Positions 22,450-32,290 of a stretch of DNA of 64,000 nucleotides are shown here, in pieces. The position numbers and the translations under genes were made by a program. Under the pieces are notes generated by a model. It saw nothing but the letters and a program-made list of their open reading frames with translations, made no database searches and was not told the origin of the DNA. Source of the DNA: Sorex araneus (Eukaryota > Chordata > Mammalia > Eulipotyphla > Soricidae). The DNA is taken from assembly GCF_027595985.1 (NCBI RefSeq), contig NC_073305.1:31086939-31150938 (forward strand), read 5' to 3'. Each line of letters begins with the position of its first letter. Within the stretch, counting starts at the first letter, position 1.

Positions 22450-22600
22450 TTTCAGACATAGGTCTGAGTATCTTGCCTTGCACACTGCTGGCCACAGTTT
22501 GATCCTCAGCACCACTGACGGTCCCCAAGCCTCATCCAGAGTAATCCCTGAATACCACCAGGTGTGGCCCAAAACCCACATCCCATCCTCCCCCCAAATC
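22450..22600 (+). mobile_element. Type-A SINE, diverged
   Basis: Sense blocks ATCTTGCCTTGCACACTGC, AGTTTGATCCTCAGCACCAC, CCAAGCCTCATCCAGAGTAA and CCACCAGGTGTGGCCCAAAA. Confidence 0.65.
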
Positions 22601-22839
22601 TTAAAACAGGACCATTTGTGATTTTACCTGGCAGTAACTTCTCACTAGGTATGAGTTATGTTATTAGGAACTTTTCAGAAAAAAAAATCCATAGTGTTTA
22701 TCTGGTAGATGATAATGAATTAAAGCACTTTATATGAATAGAATTGCTGTTTACAACAAACTAGTACCTAGTCAATCAAACGTGAGCTCATTCAGATCAG
22801 AGCCACCAATTCCAACAGAACTTTCTTTGGGGTAATACT

Positions 22840-23012
22840 GAGGTGCTTCGGGGCCTCACTGGCAATTTTCGACCAACCAGGAAGTGGCTCAGTGCAATGA
22901 CTTGAGGGTACCTGAGCCACCTCCAGGGCTATGCCCAGAGATACTCGAGGACCATGTGGTGCTGGGAATGGAAAGTGCCCAAAGCACTATACTATCTCTT
23001 GGCCCCTCGGCA
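22840..23012 (-). mobile_element. Type-A SINE, diverged
   Basis: Antisense blocks CTCCAGGGCTATGCCCAG, GACCATGTGGTGCTGGGAAT and CACTATACTATCTCTTGGCC. It lies just beyond the inferred end of OSBPL10. Confidence 0.6.
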
Positions 23013-23044
23013 GATCTTTTGAATCCCTAGAAATAAGACAACAG

Positions 23045-24251
23045 CACACTGATAGGTATGGTATTTAATCGAAATATATTTGTCTAATATCTACAAAGTC
23101 ATGAACAATTGGTCTTCAGAAAGCAGACGAAAGGCACAAAATTAGTATTACTACAGAGAAGCACTCATGCTACTGGATTTTATAAATATTCTCATTGGAG
23201 TGGCACAGTAAAAAATAAAGTAAGCATTGAGCAAAAATCAAACATTTCAGTTTCCCCTTTGCTTTATCTAGCCATATCTCAACGTCATCTATAAAGGTTG
23301 AAGACAAATTCAACAGAATCCATGGAACGCTTATGCAGGCTGTAAGTATGTTTGATCACAGTGGTGTTCTTGCAGTTTGGGTGAAAGAAGAAAGGTATAT
23401 TAAAAAACAAAACCGTCCGCAGGAAAGTTTGCTCTTTTCCCAAACTAAAGCTGAGGCGGAGGCTGTGGCTGTGCGTTGTTCAGATATGCCTGCGTGTATT
23501 TAACTTCTAAAGCCCTTTTTCATCATAAAGTAACAAAGTCTCCAAATGTCCTGTTTTCTACTGTAAAGAAGCAGCTTCTGAGAGATGTGTGACTTAGTGC
23601 TTTGAGTATGAATAATTGTCAGGGGCAAGTTTTTGGGAGGAAAAAAAAAAACCCAATTGAGCCTAAATTCTCCCAGATGTGCTCCAGTCTGAAAAATTAA
23701 CCACTTCCTGCCCACTCTCCATCCAACCGGAACTAGCACGTATTGTTCTTGGACTGATATAATAGCCATCTACACAGGTATCAGGCAGAACCACTTTTTT
23801 TTCCATGTGAATGGGCCACGGCTAGCTCACCGTTGTTTGGATCGGAAATGAATGGGGCTCCCTTTGTCAGTGCAAAACGTTTTTGGCATCATGAAGAATA
23901 GAAAACATCAAACCTCATTGATTAAAAAGGGAGCTCCTAATAACCCGCTTACACCTCGATAAGTGCCATGTCTACACACATCCTCCCAGCAGCTGTGTTG
24001 AGTGCATGCATGTGAACAGTCAGCGCTGAGTGCCCACCTCTGCACACACACAGGCCCCAGGTCGCTCCTGAAGAAACTCAATCCTAAAGCAGAGTTGGGG
24101 GGAGCATTCATTTTTCACAGTATATAATTTCTCAGGTATGATTTCTTGAATGATACCAAGCTTCTCAGCGCATACCAGCCGAACTTTGATACTGTACCAC
24201 TTTAATTCCTACAAAAACGGCTATTTCTGAAAGCTCTGCTCTGCCACCCCA
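23045..24251 (-). other. OSBPL10: OSBPL10 3' UTR (inferred)
   Basis: About 1.2 kb following the TGA, free of recognised SINE or L1 sequence, which supports transcription and constraint. The end is placed at an ATTAAA hexamer (23064-23069) followed by a GU-rich stretch. Human transcripts may be longer, and an AATAAA exists further on at 22393-22398, so a longer form cannot be excluded. Confidence 0.5.
23064..23069 (-). promoter_or_regulatory. OSBPL10: Candidate polyadenylation signal of OSBPL10
   Basis: On the - strand this reads ATTAAA. About 20-40 nt later comes TGTGCTGTTGTCTTATTTCT, a U/GU-rich downstream element. A diverged SINE begins soon after (from 23012). Confidence 0.45.
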
Positions 24252-24296
24252 TCAGTGCGCCTTCCAGAGGGGATTGAAGTAGACCCAGCTGTCACC
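24252..24296 (-). CDS. OSBPL10: OSBPL10 final coding exon
   Basis: Fourteen codons and a TGA, reading GDSWVYFNPLWKAH. The acceptor is CTTTCCTTCTCTTCCAG and the phase is 0 after the preceding GAG. The G-D-x-W-V-Y-F/H-x-P-L-W block is the conserved end of ORP10/ORP11 proteins. ORP11, as I recall it, carries extra residues after the tryptophan, so the short WKAH end supports ORP10. The exon is far too short to be found as an open frame; it was located by its conserved ending and its splice acceptor. Confidence 0.95.
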   Translation of the reverse strand, partial: GDSWVYFNPLWKAH

Positions 24297-25211
24297 CTGG
24301 AAGAGAAGGAAAGCGATATCATGACGGGCCTCAGTGGGATGCGGGGAGAAGCTAGGCGTGGCCCCAGCCCAAGCTCTGCACCAGGAAAGCAGCGACTACC
24401 TGCAGCTCGTTCCCGGAAGCTCCCAGCCCAGCCACGCCGCTCCCCCGCCCCTTGGCCCCGATGCTTTCTGAGCCCATGGGACCTTCACCTCCTGACACTG
24501 CAGAAGGAAATCCCATGGAATGATTGCTGGTTTCTATCAAGGAAGGTCGTGTGTCAAAAGAAAGTGACGGGAGTTACAACATGGGATGAGTGTCTGGGAG
24601 AGGGAAGGAGTCAGGACCTGCATGAGGAATTTCACCAAAACCAGTGACCCCCATCAGGCAGCCTGCAGAGGACTGGGGGTGCCCTCGACACTCCTGGCTA
24701 CCAGTTGGCCAGCACACGCAAGAAGTGACAGCAGTGCAGGAGGCTCAGTGAGGCAAGAACCGAAAGTGCATTCATCACAGGTGCTAGGCTAGAAAGGAAT
24801 AGAGCAACCCTGCTACTAGAGTCATGTTTTGTTCTTTACTTTGGGGGCCACACCAGGCAGTGCTCAGGGCTCACTCCTGGTGAGGCTTGGGAGACCCAAT
24901 GTAGTGTCGGGGTCCACGTGTACAAGGCAAGCATCTTATCCACTGTACTATCTCTCCTGTCCTTTTTTCTTTAAAAACCTTGGCTAGCATCCCGCTCTGC
25001 CATCCCACGGCCTGGCCGGGCAGGATTCCCGGCAGGTGCCTGGGCTTTTCTGATGCAAGCAATTCCAGGGCTCAGCTTGGCCAAAGCCAAGGCCATGGGC
25101 AGGCTGCCCTTCCCCTACCATCACCACTACCCACCATCTTCATTCCCTCTGCAGTTAAGTCACAAACACGCACCGCCTCTCCTCAGGACCACCTGCCTGG
25201 GGCCCACTCAC
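24297..25211 (-). other. OSBPL10: OSBPL10 last intron
   Basis: 915 bp, GTGAGTGG to CTCTTCCAG. GC-rich. One antisense type-A SINE at 24833-24962 is the only repeat seen. Confidence 0.92.
24833..24962 (-). mobile_element. Type-A SINE
   Basis: On the + strand it reads GGGGGCCACACCAGGCAGTG, CTCAGGGCTCACTCCTGG, CAAGGCAAGCATCTTATCC and CACTGTACTATCTCTCC. It lies in the same orientation as OSBPL10 transcription. Confidence 0.83.
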
Positions 25212-25365
25212 CTCCTGCGTAAAATATTTGGGCCTCCAGGGCATGTGGAGGGTCTCCCGCTTCCGTTCCTCAACCCGCTGCTTCTCTTCCAGATGGCGCT
25301 TCTGCTCCGTGGCCGCATCTATGTCCCCCACCCGCAGGTAGCGGGTCACCTCCTGCCAGAGGTTC
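25212..25365 (-). CDS. OSBPL10: OSBPL10 exon: C-terminal charged helix
   Basis: Completes a split Arg codon (AG|G) and then encodes 51 residues: [51 protein letters not shown]. The middle is a highly charged E/K/R-rich stretch expected to form a helix or short coiled coil, as in other ORPs near the end of the lipid-binding domain. Acceptor CCCCCCAACCCCCAG, donor GTGAGTGG. Starts in phase 2 and ends in phase 0. Confidence 0.97.
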
Positions 25366-26284
25366 CTGGGGGTTGGGGGGGAGAGAGAAAAGTCAGGGGC
25401 AATGACACTTAGGATGGCCTTTCAGGACATCTTAAGGGAGGCAGGCCTTGAACCCAGGGCTGCTGGGACTCAGGGTTCCCAGGGTCTGAGGAGGGATCTA
25501 GTACGAGTGGTGGCAGTGTGGCCATAGACTATGTGAAGATGCTCCTTGAGCCTTGTCCTCCTGCCGACCATCTCCCGTGGACAGTGACTCGACACAGCGG
25601 CTCAGGGAGGGAGGTGTGACAGGTGCAGGAGGGCAGTGTAAGAAGGTGGCATGACCTGTCCATGGTCAGCTGCTGGTCACCCATTACCAACTGGGGTGCC
25701 CCGAAGTGGAGCTGGCACGAGGAGAGGGGCCCGGGTGCGGGGTTGATGCTGCAGCATCTGCTGGGGGTCTCACGCTAGGGGCCTGTCCCAGTCTCTCCTT
25801 TGTCATGCTCCTCCCACAGAACAGCCCCCCACAGACTGCCACACTCCCCAGAATATGGCTCCCACAGTCAGGACCTTCCGGGGGTCACCCCGTTTCACAT
25901 AGCCTCTGTGGTGGCGGGTGAGGCGCTGAGGGGAAGCAGGGCACCCCACCAGGCTGCCTCCCTCCCTGAGGGCCGTGGGGCTGGGTGGACTCACGCAGAG
26001 ACAGCTCAGGCTTCTCACTGACGGGTGAGGGAGCTCTCCCAGGGAAGAGGACCCGTCACAGCACAGGAAACGGGTGTGGACATGTGTGATGGGAGGCTGT
26101 CAGGGCTTCCCACAAAGGGGGAAAGGGACAGTGAAGGGGGCTCAGAATTAAGGATCAGTGGGCATTCTGGAGGCCAGAAAGCCAGGTCAGCAGAGCTGAC
26201 TTTGATGTTATGGCTGAAGAATCTTCTAGAACTGGGAGGTAAGGCCAGGCTCCTCTGGTCTCACAGACCTTGCTCTTTCTACCA

Positions 26285-26455
26285 TTCTTTTTCTTTTTTT
26301 TTAAATTGAATCACCATAAGATACAGTTACAAAACTTTCATGTTTAAGTTTCAATCATATAATGATCGAACACCCATCCCCCCACCACTGCACATTTTCC
26401 ACCACCAATGTCCCCAGTATTACCCCTCTGGCAGACAATTTCCCCCATCCTCTCT
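26285..26455 (-). mobile_element. LINE-1 3' end relic
   Basis: On the + strand: TTTTAAATTGAATCACCATA, AGTTTCAATCATATAATGATCG, CACTGCACATTTTCCACCAC and CAATGTCCCCAGTATTACC. This is the complement of the L1 end seen in sense at 35.4-35.55 kb. Confidence 0.8.
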
Positions 26456-26590
26456 ACTTCTACCATTCTTGCTGCCTGATGAGAAAGAGGGAGGCAACAA
26501 AAACCCAGGGTGAGGTGCTCACCAGGCCAGGTCCTCCTGTGCCAAGTTTCCTAGTAACTTAAGGCCCCACATTCAAGGGGCAGAGATGTA

Positions 26591-26742
26591 GGGGCCGAAG
26601 CCATAGTACAGTGGGTAGGGCATTTGCCTTGCATGCAGCCAGTCCAGGTTCCATCCCCAGCACCCTGTACGACCCACTGAGTCTGCTCAGAGCCAGTCCT
26701 GAGAGCAGTAGGGCATGGCCCAAAAACTATAAAATAAAGGGC
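26591..26742 (+). mobile_element. Type-A SINE
   Basis: Sense copy: AGCCATAGTACAGTGGGTAG, GGCATTTGCCTTGCATGCAG, CAGGTTCCATCCCCAGCACC, CATGGCCCAAAAACTATAAA. The middle is shortened. Confidence 0.85.
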
Positions 26743-27806
26743 AGAGACACAGCCCCCCACCCCTCCTACCCCTGCCAAGAAGGAAGAAGGGATGACAGGA
26801 ACCGCCCCCTTTGCCCCAGCTGAAGAGCTTGGCTCTCTCTCATCCAGATGCCAAGAGCATCTCTGATGTAGGGCTTGCAGGGAGGCACAGAAAAGACCCA
26901 GGTGGAAACAAAACAAAACAAAACAAAACAAACAAGAGGGGCATTCAGAGCTACAGGGTGCAAGCCAGCGAGGGAGTGAAGCGTAAAGGGGGGAAGAAGG
27001 CCAGTACAGGCCTTGGGCAGGGCAGGGCTGGCACCTGGACACTGGCTCTGCCTTTGGGGGTCTCCGCAGGACTGCTTAGAGGACCTTGAGCAGACTGTGC
27101 AGGGTGGGCAGATGGGACTCTTTCCTCATCGCCCCACGGGTGAGTGGTTTCCTTCTAGGGGACAGCTGAGTTCCAGAGGCCTCCCCGGAGCCGGTGTCCG
27201 CTGGAGCCCCAGGTCTCCCCACAGGCCCCCTAGGCCACAGTGACAGCCTCGGCCTCAGCAGTGAGGCCTGGTGGGGGCAGCAGCCCAGTGTGCCAGTGCC
27301 CTGTGCAGGAAGGGAGTCACGGGCCAGCCTCCCTGCTGGGGGGCACTTTCCTCCGGGGGACAAGGTGGGCATCCTGTTTGCCAGAGTCCGGCTCCATGCT
27401 CACAGGGGCATGAGACCACAGAGGGGGTGCCCCTGTCTGACACAGGCCCTGGTGCTGGCTTTCCAAGGCTCACCAAGGCGACAAAAGTTCTGCCTGAGCA
27501 ACCCCAGTGATGTCCTTGGAGGGACGACCTGAGGGGTCCCTGGCTTTGTTCTCACTGTCAGGTGACCTGCATCCCACGCTCCTGACTCCAGAGGCTCGGC
27601 CAAAGCAGCATGGGCCAGGCCTGTGTCTTTCTTCTCCCAGTCTCTCCCTTGTCCTGTTTCTCTTACAAAACAGGCGGGGAACTCAGGGCCTCTACTCAGG
27701 TGGACATGGACACCGACAAGAAACATTCACTGTCCCCAAACAAACATTAATAGGAGTGTACTAGGCCTCAGAGTACAAATACTCTGCTCTTTTAAAATGC
27801 ATTAGA

Positions 27807-28004
27807 CTGGGCCGGAGCGATAGCACCGTGGGTAGGGCGTTTGCCATGTACGCAGCCAACCCGGTTCAATCCATTGCATCCCATATGTTCCCCCAAGCAC
27901 CGCCAGGAGTAATTCCTGAGTGCAGAGCTAGGAGTAGTCCCTGAGCATTACCGGGTATGACCCAAAAAGCATAAATAAATAAATAAACAAATAGATAAAT
28001 AAAT
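27807..28004 (+). mobile_element. Type-A SINE with target-site duplication
   Basis: Near-complete sense copy with head GGCCGGAGCGATAGCACCGT and a tail of AAATA units. It is flanked by AAAATGCATTAGA (27794-27806) and AAAATGCATTTAGA (28005-28018). Confidence 0.95.
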
Positions 28005-29036
28005 AAAATGCATTTAGATTGTTTTTTTATGCACAAAGTGGCATCCCTGCTTTTGTCCCACACGATAAACACCGTTTCCATATGGTTACACACTTCTTAT
28101 AACAGCAAACCTTTTCACGGGCTCATCTGTAATTTCAGTGTAATCCTACGTATTTCTAAAGAGTAAAATGCTTTTAGATAAAAGCAGGGTTGGCGAGCAT
28201 TCTTTAGGAGGGGCCAGATAGCAGACACTTAGGCACTGTAGCCATATGGCGTTGGCTGAAACTACTTAATTTCAGCAAGGAATAAGCTGAAAACAATATT
28301 TAAATAACTGCTTGACTGCTTCTGGCTGTGTTCCTGTTAAACTTCACAGGCATCAGCCACAGGCTGCGTATGACCCATGGACCCCAGTTTACTAACTTCC
28401 TAGAATTAAAAAAAAAATCAAATATTTGTATTCCAAAAATATAAGGCTTGTGTACTTACGTAACCATACCTAACCATCACCCCCTACGTAAGGCAATATA
28501 TTAACAGAGTGGAATATTCATTTGGGGGGAAAAGGGTGTTTGGAGACACTCCCAGCAGTGCTGGGGGACCCTAGAGTGCCAGGAATTAAACTGTCAGCAG
28601 GCAAAGTACATGCCTGGTCCTATGCAGCACTGTAGACACTAACTTACTCAACTGTTTTCAGATCACTGGACAGAGGACTGCTTTTTCTTTCTTTTGCCGT
28701 TGTCCCCGAATAGAATACCCAATTGTATGTTTCAATCTTTTATGACTATGAGTTTCCCCTTTGAATACATTCCCAAAAGTGGAATACAGGATGGAAGTGA
28801 ACGAACCCACACAGCAGCGAGGCCGCCCAGCCCCAGCCCTGCTGTATGCCCAGAAGGACGGGCGAGGCAGCAGTGAACTGGAATTGTGTTTGGAATCTAT
28901 ACTTTCTGTTTTTTGGATTTATGGGTTTTTAGGTTTTAAAGGAAAAGTATCTCAGTGCTTCCTGTAAGGTCCTTTCATTACCAACAATTTTCTATATTTA
29001 ACTTCATAAGTTATCAGCAGGCCAGTTCAGCTGACA

Positions 29037-29200
29037 AAGGTTATAGGGCCAGAGAAGAGGGAACAGCAGGTTCGATCCCCAGCATCACATCTGATCCTAA
29101 GCACTGCCAGGAGTGAACCCCAAGCACAGAGCCAGGAGTTAGCCCTGAGCTCACTATGGTGTGGCCCCCAAGCCAAAAATAATAATAATAATAATGACAG
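29037..29200 (+). mobile_element. Type-A SINE with AAT tail
   Basis: Sense copy: CAGGTTCGATCCCCAGCATC, CTAAGCACTGCCAGGAGTG, CACAGAGCCAGGAGTTAGCC, GGTGTGGCCCCCAAGCC, then an AATAATAAT tail. The head is degraded. Confidence 0.8.
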
Positions 29201-29204
29201 TAAT

Positions 29205-29710
29205 AATATAGAAAGGCTTAATGGTCCCTGTGAAACATAACAATCTTCACACTCTTTCCTCTAAGGAAACTGTTTTGTAGCAATTTCAGTGGTTCTTCAT
29301 AACAAAAAATACAAAATAAATTATTTCAGTTCTGCTTTGGGGCAGGGGTCAGGGTTCAGGATGGAAACATCTGAAATATGGTGGTAGGAAGGTGTAATGG
29401 TGATGGGATTGGTGTTAGAATATTCACTGTCATTGTCGTCCAGTTGTTCATCTATTTGCTTGAGCAGGCACCAGTAACGTCTTCATCGTGAGACTTGCTG
29501 CTACTGTTTTTGGCATATTGAATACACCACGGGGAGCTTGCCAGGCTCTGCTATGGGGGCGAGATACTCTTGGTAGCTTGCCGGGCTCTCCAAGAGGGGT
29601 GGAGGAATCGAACCTGGGTGGGCTGCGTGCAAGCAAACGTCCTACCCACTGTGCTAAATGTAATCAAACATTGTGAACTACTTTATAAAATAAATAAAGA
29701 ATGATAATAA
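29205..29710 (+). mobile_element. L1-like 3' end split by a type-B SINE
   Basis: Matches the last ~230 bp of the insertion at 16.0-16.6 kb: AGGCTTAATGGTCCCTG, TTCTTCATAACAAAAAATAC, GAAGGTGTAATGGTGATGGG up to 29423. It then resumes at 29657 with AATGTAATCAAACATTGTGA. The break corresponds to ATTAAATG in the uninterrupted copy. Confidence 0.82.
29424..29656 (-). mobile_element. Type-B SINE, short form, inserted in an L1-like end
   Basis: On the - strand: head GTGGGTAGGACGTTTGCTTG, B-box GGTTCGATTCC, body GGCAAGCTACCAAGAGTATC, GTATTCAATATGCC, GACTTGCTGCTACTG complement, and end CAACTGGACGACAATGACAG. The uninterrupted homologue at 16.6 kb proves the insertion. Confidence 0.94.
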
Positions 29711-29924
29711 AGTCTGCTATTGACTTTTCACATGCCCCACCCCGCTACCCCTGCCTGAATAACTGAACCTGAAGCTAGAGGGGCTCTCTCCTGAGTAAGG
29801 CAGAACAGTAGAGTAGCTCGTACGCCAGAACACCAGGCCAGGCTCATTTCCACTGCTCGGGCTTCCCAGCTCTTCTTCTGGCGGGAAAGGCCAGGCATCA
29901 CTAAGTGGCCAGCTGCCCACCTAC

Positions 29925-30107
29925 CTGGACTCCATGGGCCCCTGCTTCTCCAGAGGACGGATCTTCTTCGGGTACACGGGCAGCGTGGTCGTGTCGATGA
30001 CTTTGGTCTCCCCGTTGTTGTAGGTGAACTCCAGGGTTCCGTTCCACTCGCCGTGAGCTTTGCAAACGATGGTGTTGGTGGGGTTATGCTTCACTTCTGC
30101 TGTAACC
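29925..30107 (-). CDS. OSBPL10: OSBPL10 exon: ORD C-terminal half
   Basis: Completes a split Arg codon and encodes [39 protein letters not shown] and the [18 protein letters not shown] block, ending AG of the next Arg. Acceptor CCACTCCCCCGCAG, donor GTAGGTGG. The GEWN(G)xLEFTY and K(K)xRPLEKQ(x)PxES blocks are conserved in the oxysterol-binding-related domain (ORD), the beta-barrel that encloses one lipid. The conserved RPLEKQ stretch contributes to the phosphoinositide-headgroup face in related proteins (family knowledge). Confidence 0.97.
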
Positions 30108-31818
30108 CTGCGGGGGAGTGGGGAGCCAGAGACGGACTCACAACGGGCACTTTGGTTTAGGGATTTCGTTGTGGGGAATAGGGATTCTTTTCTGCCATTT
30201 GGCTCCGGTGAGCAAATAAGCCCTGGACAGAGAAAAGGTCAGCCTCGGTGGACACACTGGAAGGCAATGAAGCATCTGCAGAATCGTCAACAGTAACGCA
30301 GCAGAGAGACTCTCCTAGGCTGGATCATTATGCAAAGCTTATACAAGATGTTCGTTTCGAGGGAGGCAGGGAGACAGTACCCACGAGGGCCCGGCATGTG
30401 ATGAAGTTTGGTCCCCTGAGCGCTGCTGGGTGTGGGCCCCCAAACAAAACAAAAACAGGTGTAATTGCTGGGGTGGAAACAAAGCAATTCAGTGAGAACA
30501 AAACATACCGCCGTGTCTGCCTCTTCCCCCGAAATAGCATCTAGCAATGCTTCATTTCAACCACCCCAAGAGGGAGTCTAGGGAGAACTTTCCAGTCCTT
30601 GGAGGAGCCCAAATCAGCCTGTGGGTCAGGTCCACTGGGGTGATACTGGAAATAGGGACGGGCCACCCCAGGACCTCCCAGCCCCTACAGGCGGCCAGCA
30701 GAGCTGAGTCTTGCCGCTTTGGCACCCATGCCCGCCCCTCACTAGGGGCTTCTGGCCTCCTGCCACCGAGCTTTCCCAAGCCCTCAGACGGTGCCACTCA
30801 CCTGGCCCGGGCAAGCTCCCTATGAGCAGCGGGGGTGAGAGAAAAACCTCCCTCTCGCTCCACCTAGCAGCTCTCCGCAGCCCGTGGGGCTCCCCAGCTA
30901 GAGACTTGTCCCCAAAAGCCAAGCATGGCCTGTCCAGCTCAGGGCACGTTAAGCTGCTTCAAAGGTAGCCTGGAAGCTCTTTCCCCCCCACCCCCACCAC
31001 CCGGGAACTCTGAACTGCGCCAGGCTTCTGGGAGGAAGGACCAAGCACAGGATGCATCCGGCTGCATTCCGTGTCAGGGGGTCTTGTAACTGGAGAAGCA
31101 TTGTTCAATTTCTGACGGATCTCCCACAGTTGATTTCAAGAACCCAGCATGGAACAGGGGAGCAGGCAGCCTCGCCCACAGTCTGCTGTGCCCCGGCCCC
31201 CACATGCCCACAGAGGGATACCCTGGTCCTCAGAGACACCCCAGAAGAACCTTCCCAGAGGAACGGCTAAGGTGGGGGCTGGTGCAGGGGGAATGAGGAG
31301 AACAAGTGGGCGCCCCCCTCCCCGCCCCCGCAGCCTCCCTCCAGTCTCTGGGTAGCCAAGACCCAGCTCTGTAAGGGGAAGGGAGCATTTTGTGGGCGGA
31401 GTACTGATCTCTCAGGGGACTGGCATTCAGGGTGCTCGGAAAGGGGAGCCCTGGAGAGGTGTAGCCCTGTGGGTGCTCCCAGACAGAACCTCCAAACCGC
31501 TTCCCGCCAGGGCAGGCCAAGGCCTCTGGAGGGAGCATTTACTGCAAGGAGAAACAAACCTTCTTCCTCCCTGCTTTGGATTGTTGTTTCCTGGCCACCC
31601 CCGGAGGTGCTGGGGGCGGCTCCTAGCTCAGTAATGCTGCTGAGTGATCCTGTGGGGTGGGGGTGTCCAGCTCAGGGCCTCACTTGCTTGCTACCGAGCC
31701 CCATCCCCTGCTGGTCGCACCTCTCCCCGCTGTGGATGTGCTGCCAAAGCACCCCCAAAGGGGTTCACCCTGTTTCCACTGGGCCCCTTCAAAACACGCC
31801 CTATGGCAGGGTGTGGTA

Positions 31819-31882
31819 TCTCTCCTCCCCTCCCCCCTCCCCTCCCCTCCCCCACTCCTTTTCCTTCTTCCTCCCTCCCTTC
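31819..31882 (-). repeat. Homopurine tract, G-quadruplex/H-DNA candidate
   Basis: On the - strand, which is the sense strand of OSBPL10, this reads as runs of GGGG and GGGGGG separated by single A (31821-31853). On the + strand it is almost pure pyrimidine for 64 bases with one A at 31854. It lies 250-285 nt after the donor at 32104. Confidence 0.85.
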
Positions 31883-31884
31883 AA

Positions 31885-32038
31885 CAATATATCTGGGTTC
31901 AGGGCTTACTCCCGGCTCTGGGCTCAGGGATCACTGTGCTGTTCCAGGGATCGAACTGGGTCAGTTGCTTGCACCGGGGATCTGACTAGGTCAGTTGGTG
32001 CAAGGCAACACCTTAGCCTCTGTGCTGCCTCCCTGTTC
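31885..32038 (-). mobile_element. Type-A SINE, with internal duplication
   Basis: On the + strand: TCAGGGCTTACTCCCGGCTC, GGGCTCAGGGATCACTGTGC, then GGGATCGAACTGGGTCAGTTG followed by a second similar GGGGATCTGACTAGGTCAGTTG. About 30 bp around the B-box appear duplicated. Confidence 0.75.
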
Positions 32039-32103
32039 CCTTATCTGACTTTTCAAGCCCATCTTCCCTGGGAGGAAGGACCCCCCGCCCGCAGCCAGCC
32101 TAC

Positions 32104-32290
32104 CTGTGGACTTTCCCTCCGTAGAAAGGCTTCGTGTGGAAGATAACGGTGGCAGAGTAGCCCGTCTTGGCACAGCTGATGCTGACTTTTCCTCCGAGCT
32201 CCACCCAGGGGATGGTGAGGATGGAGCGGGCGTAGGCACTCGGCAGGGTGAACACATACTCCTCCCCGTGTTCCAGGAGCCTCAGGACCC
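32104..32290 (-). CDS. OSBPL10: OSBPL10 exon: ORD core
   Basis: Completes a split Gly codon and encodes [40 protein letters not shown] and [21 protein letters not shown], ending AG of an Arg. Acceptor CTCTCTCCCTGGAG, donor GTAGGCTG. The YxFxLPxxYARSIL, PWVELGGKV and [18 protein letters not shown] blocks are typical of ORP10/ORP11-type ORDs; TGY and FxxKPF-like motifs recur across the OSBP family. The frame stays open for 182 codons upstream of the acceptor (see findings). Confidence 0.97.

Larger units (their letters stand above)
9131..23044. other. Intergenic region between convergent STT3B and OSBPL10
   Basis: No gene is recognised in this 14-kb interval. Positions 9131-10040 are unique AT-rich sequence. 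From 10.04 kb onward it is mostly old L1 fragments and SINEs. Besides the entries listed separately, weak sense SINE relics sit at about 10040-10157, 11255-11450, 20480-20605 and 21565-21650. A very diverged SINE-like patch lies at 13820-14030. A TG dinucleotide run (13 units) occupies 17896-17921. Confidence 0.85.
25366..29924 (-). other. OSBPL10: OSBPL10 intron
   Basis: 4.6 kb. Positions 25366-26280 are unique and GC-rich. An L1 3'-end relic sits at 26285-26455, SINEs at 26591-26742 and 27807-28004, a weak antisense SINE at about 28528-28640, and a sense SINE at 29037-29200. An L1-like end split by a type-B SINE lies at 29205-29710. A short AAAAC repeat lies at 26907-26931. Positions 26950-27790 are GC-rich with several chance open frames. 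Confidence 0.9.
30108..32103 (-). other. OSBPL10: OSBPL10 intron
   Basis: 2.0 kb, GC-rich. It holds a short sense SINE relic at about 30368-30462, a C/T-rich tract at 31819-31882 that is G-rich on the transcribed-sense strand, and an antisense type-A SINE at 31885-32038 just 3' of the exon donor. The rest is unique. Confidence 0.9.

Noticed and set aside
26551-27042. 163-codon - strand frame
   Set aside because: Crosses a SINE and an AAAAC repeat; the translation mirrors these repeats and has no conserved motif.
31469-32146. 225-codon + strand frame
   Set aside because: Runs through a C/T-rich tract and an antisense SINE. The translation is low-complexity (Ser/Pro/Leu-rich) and it overlaps an OSBPL10 exon in antisense.
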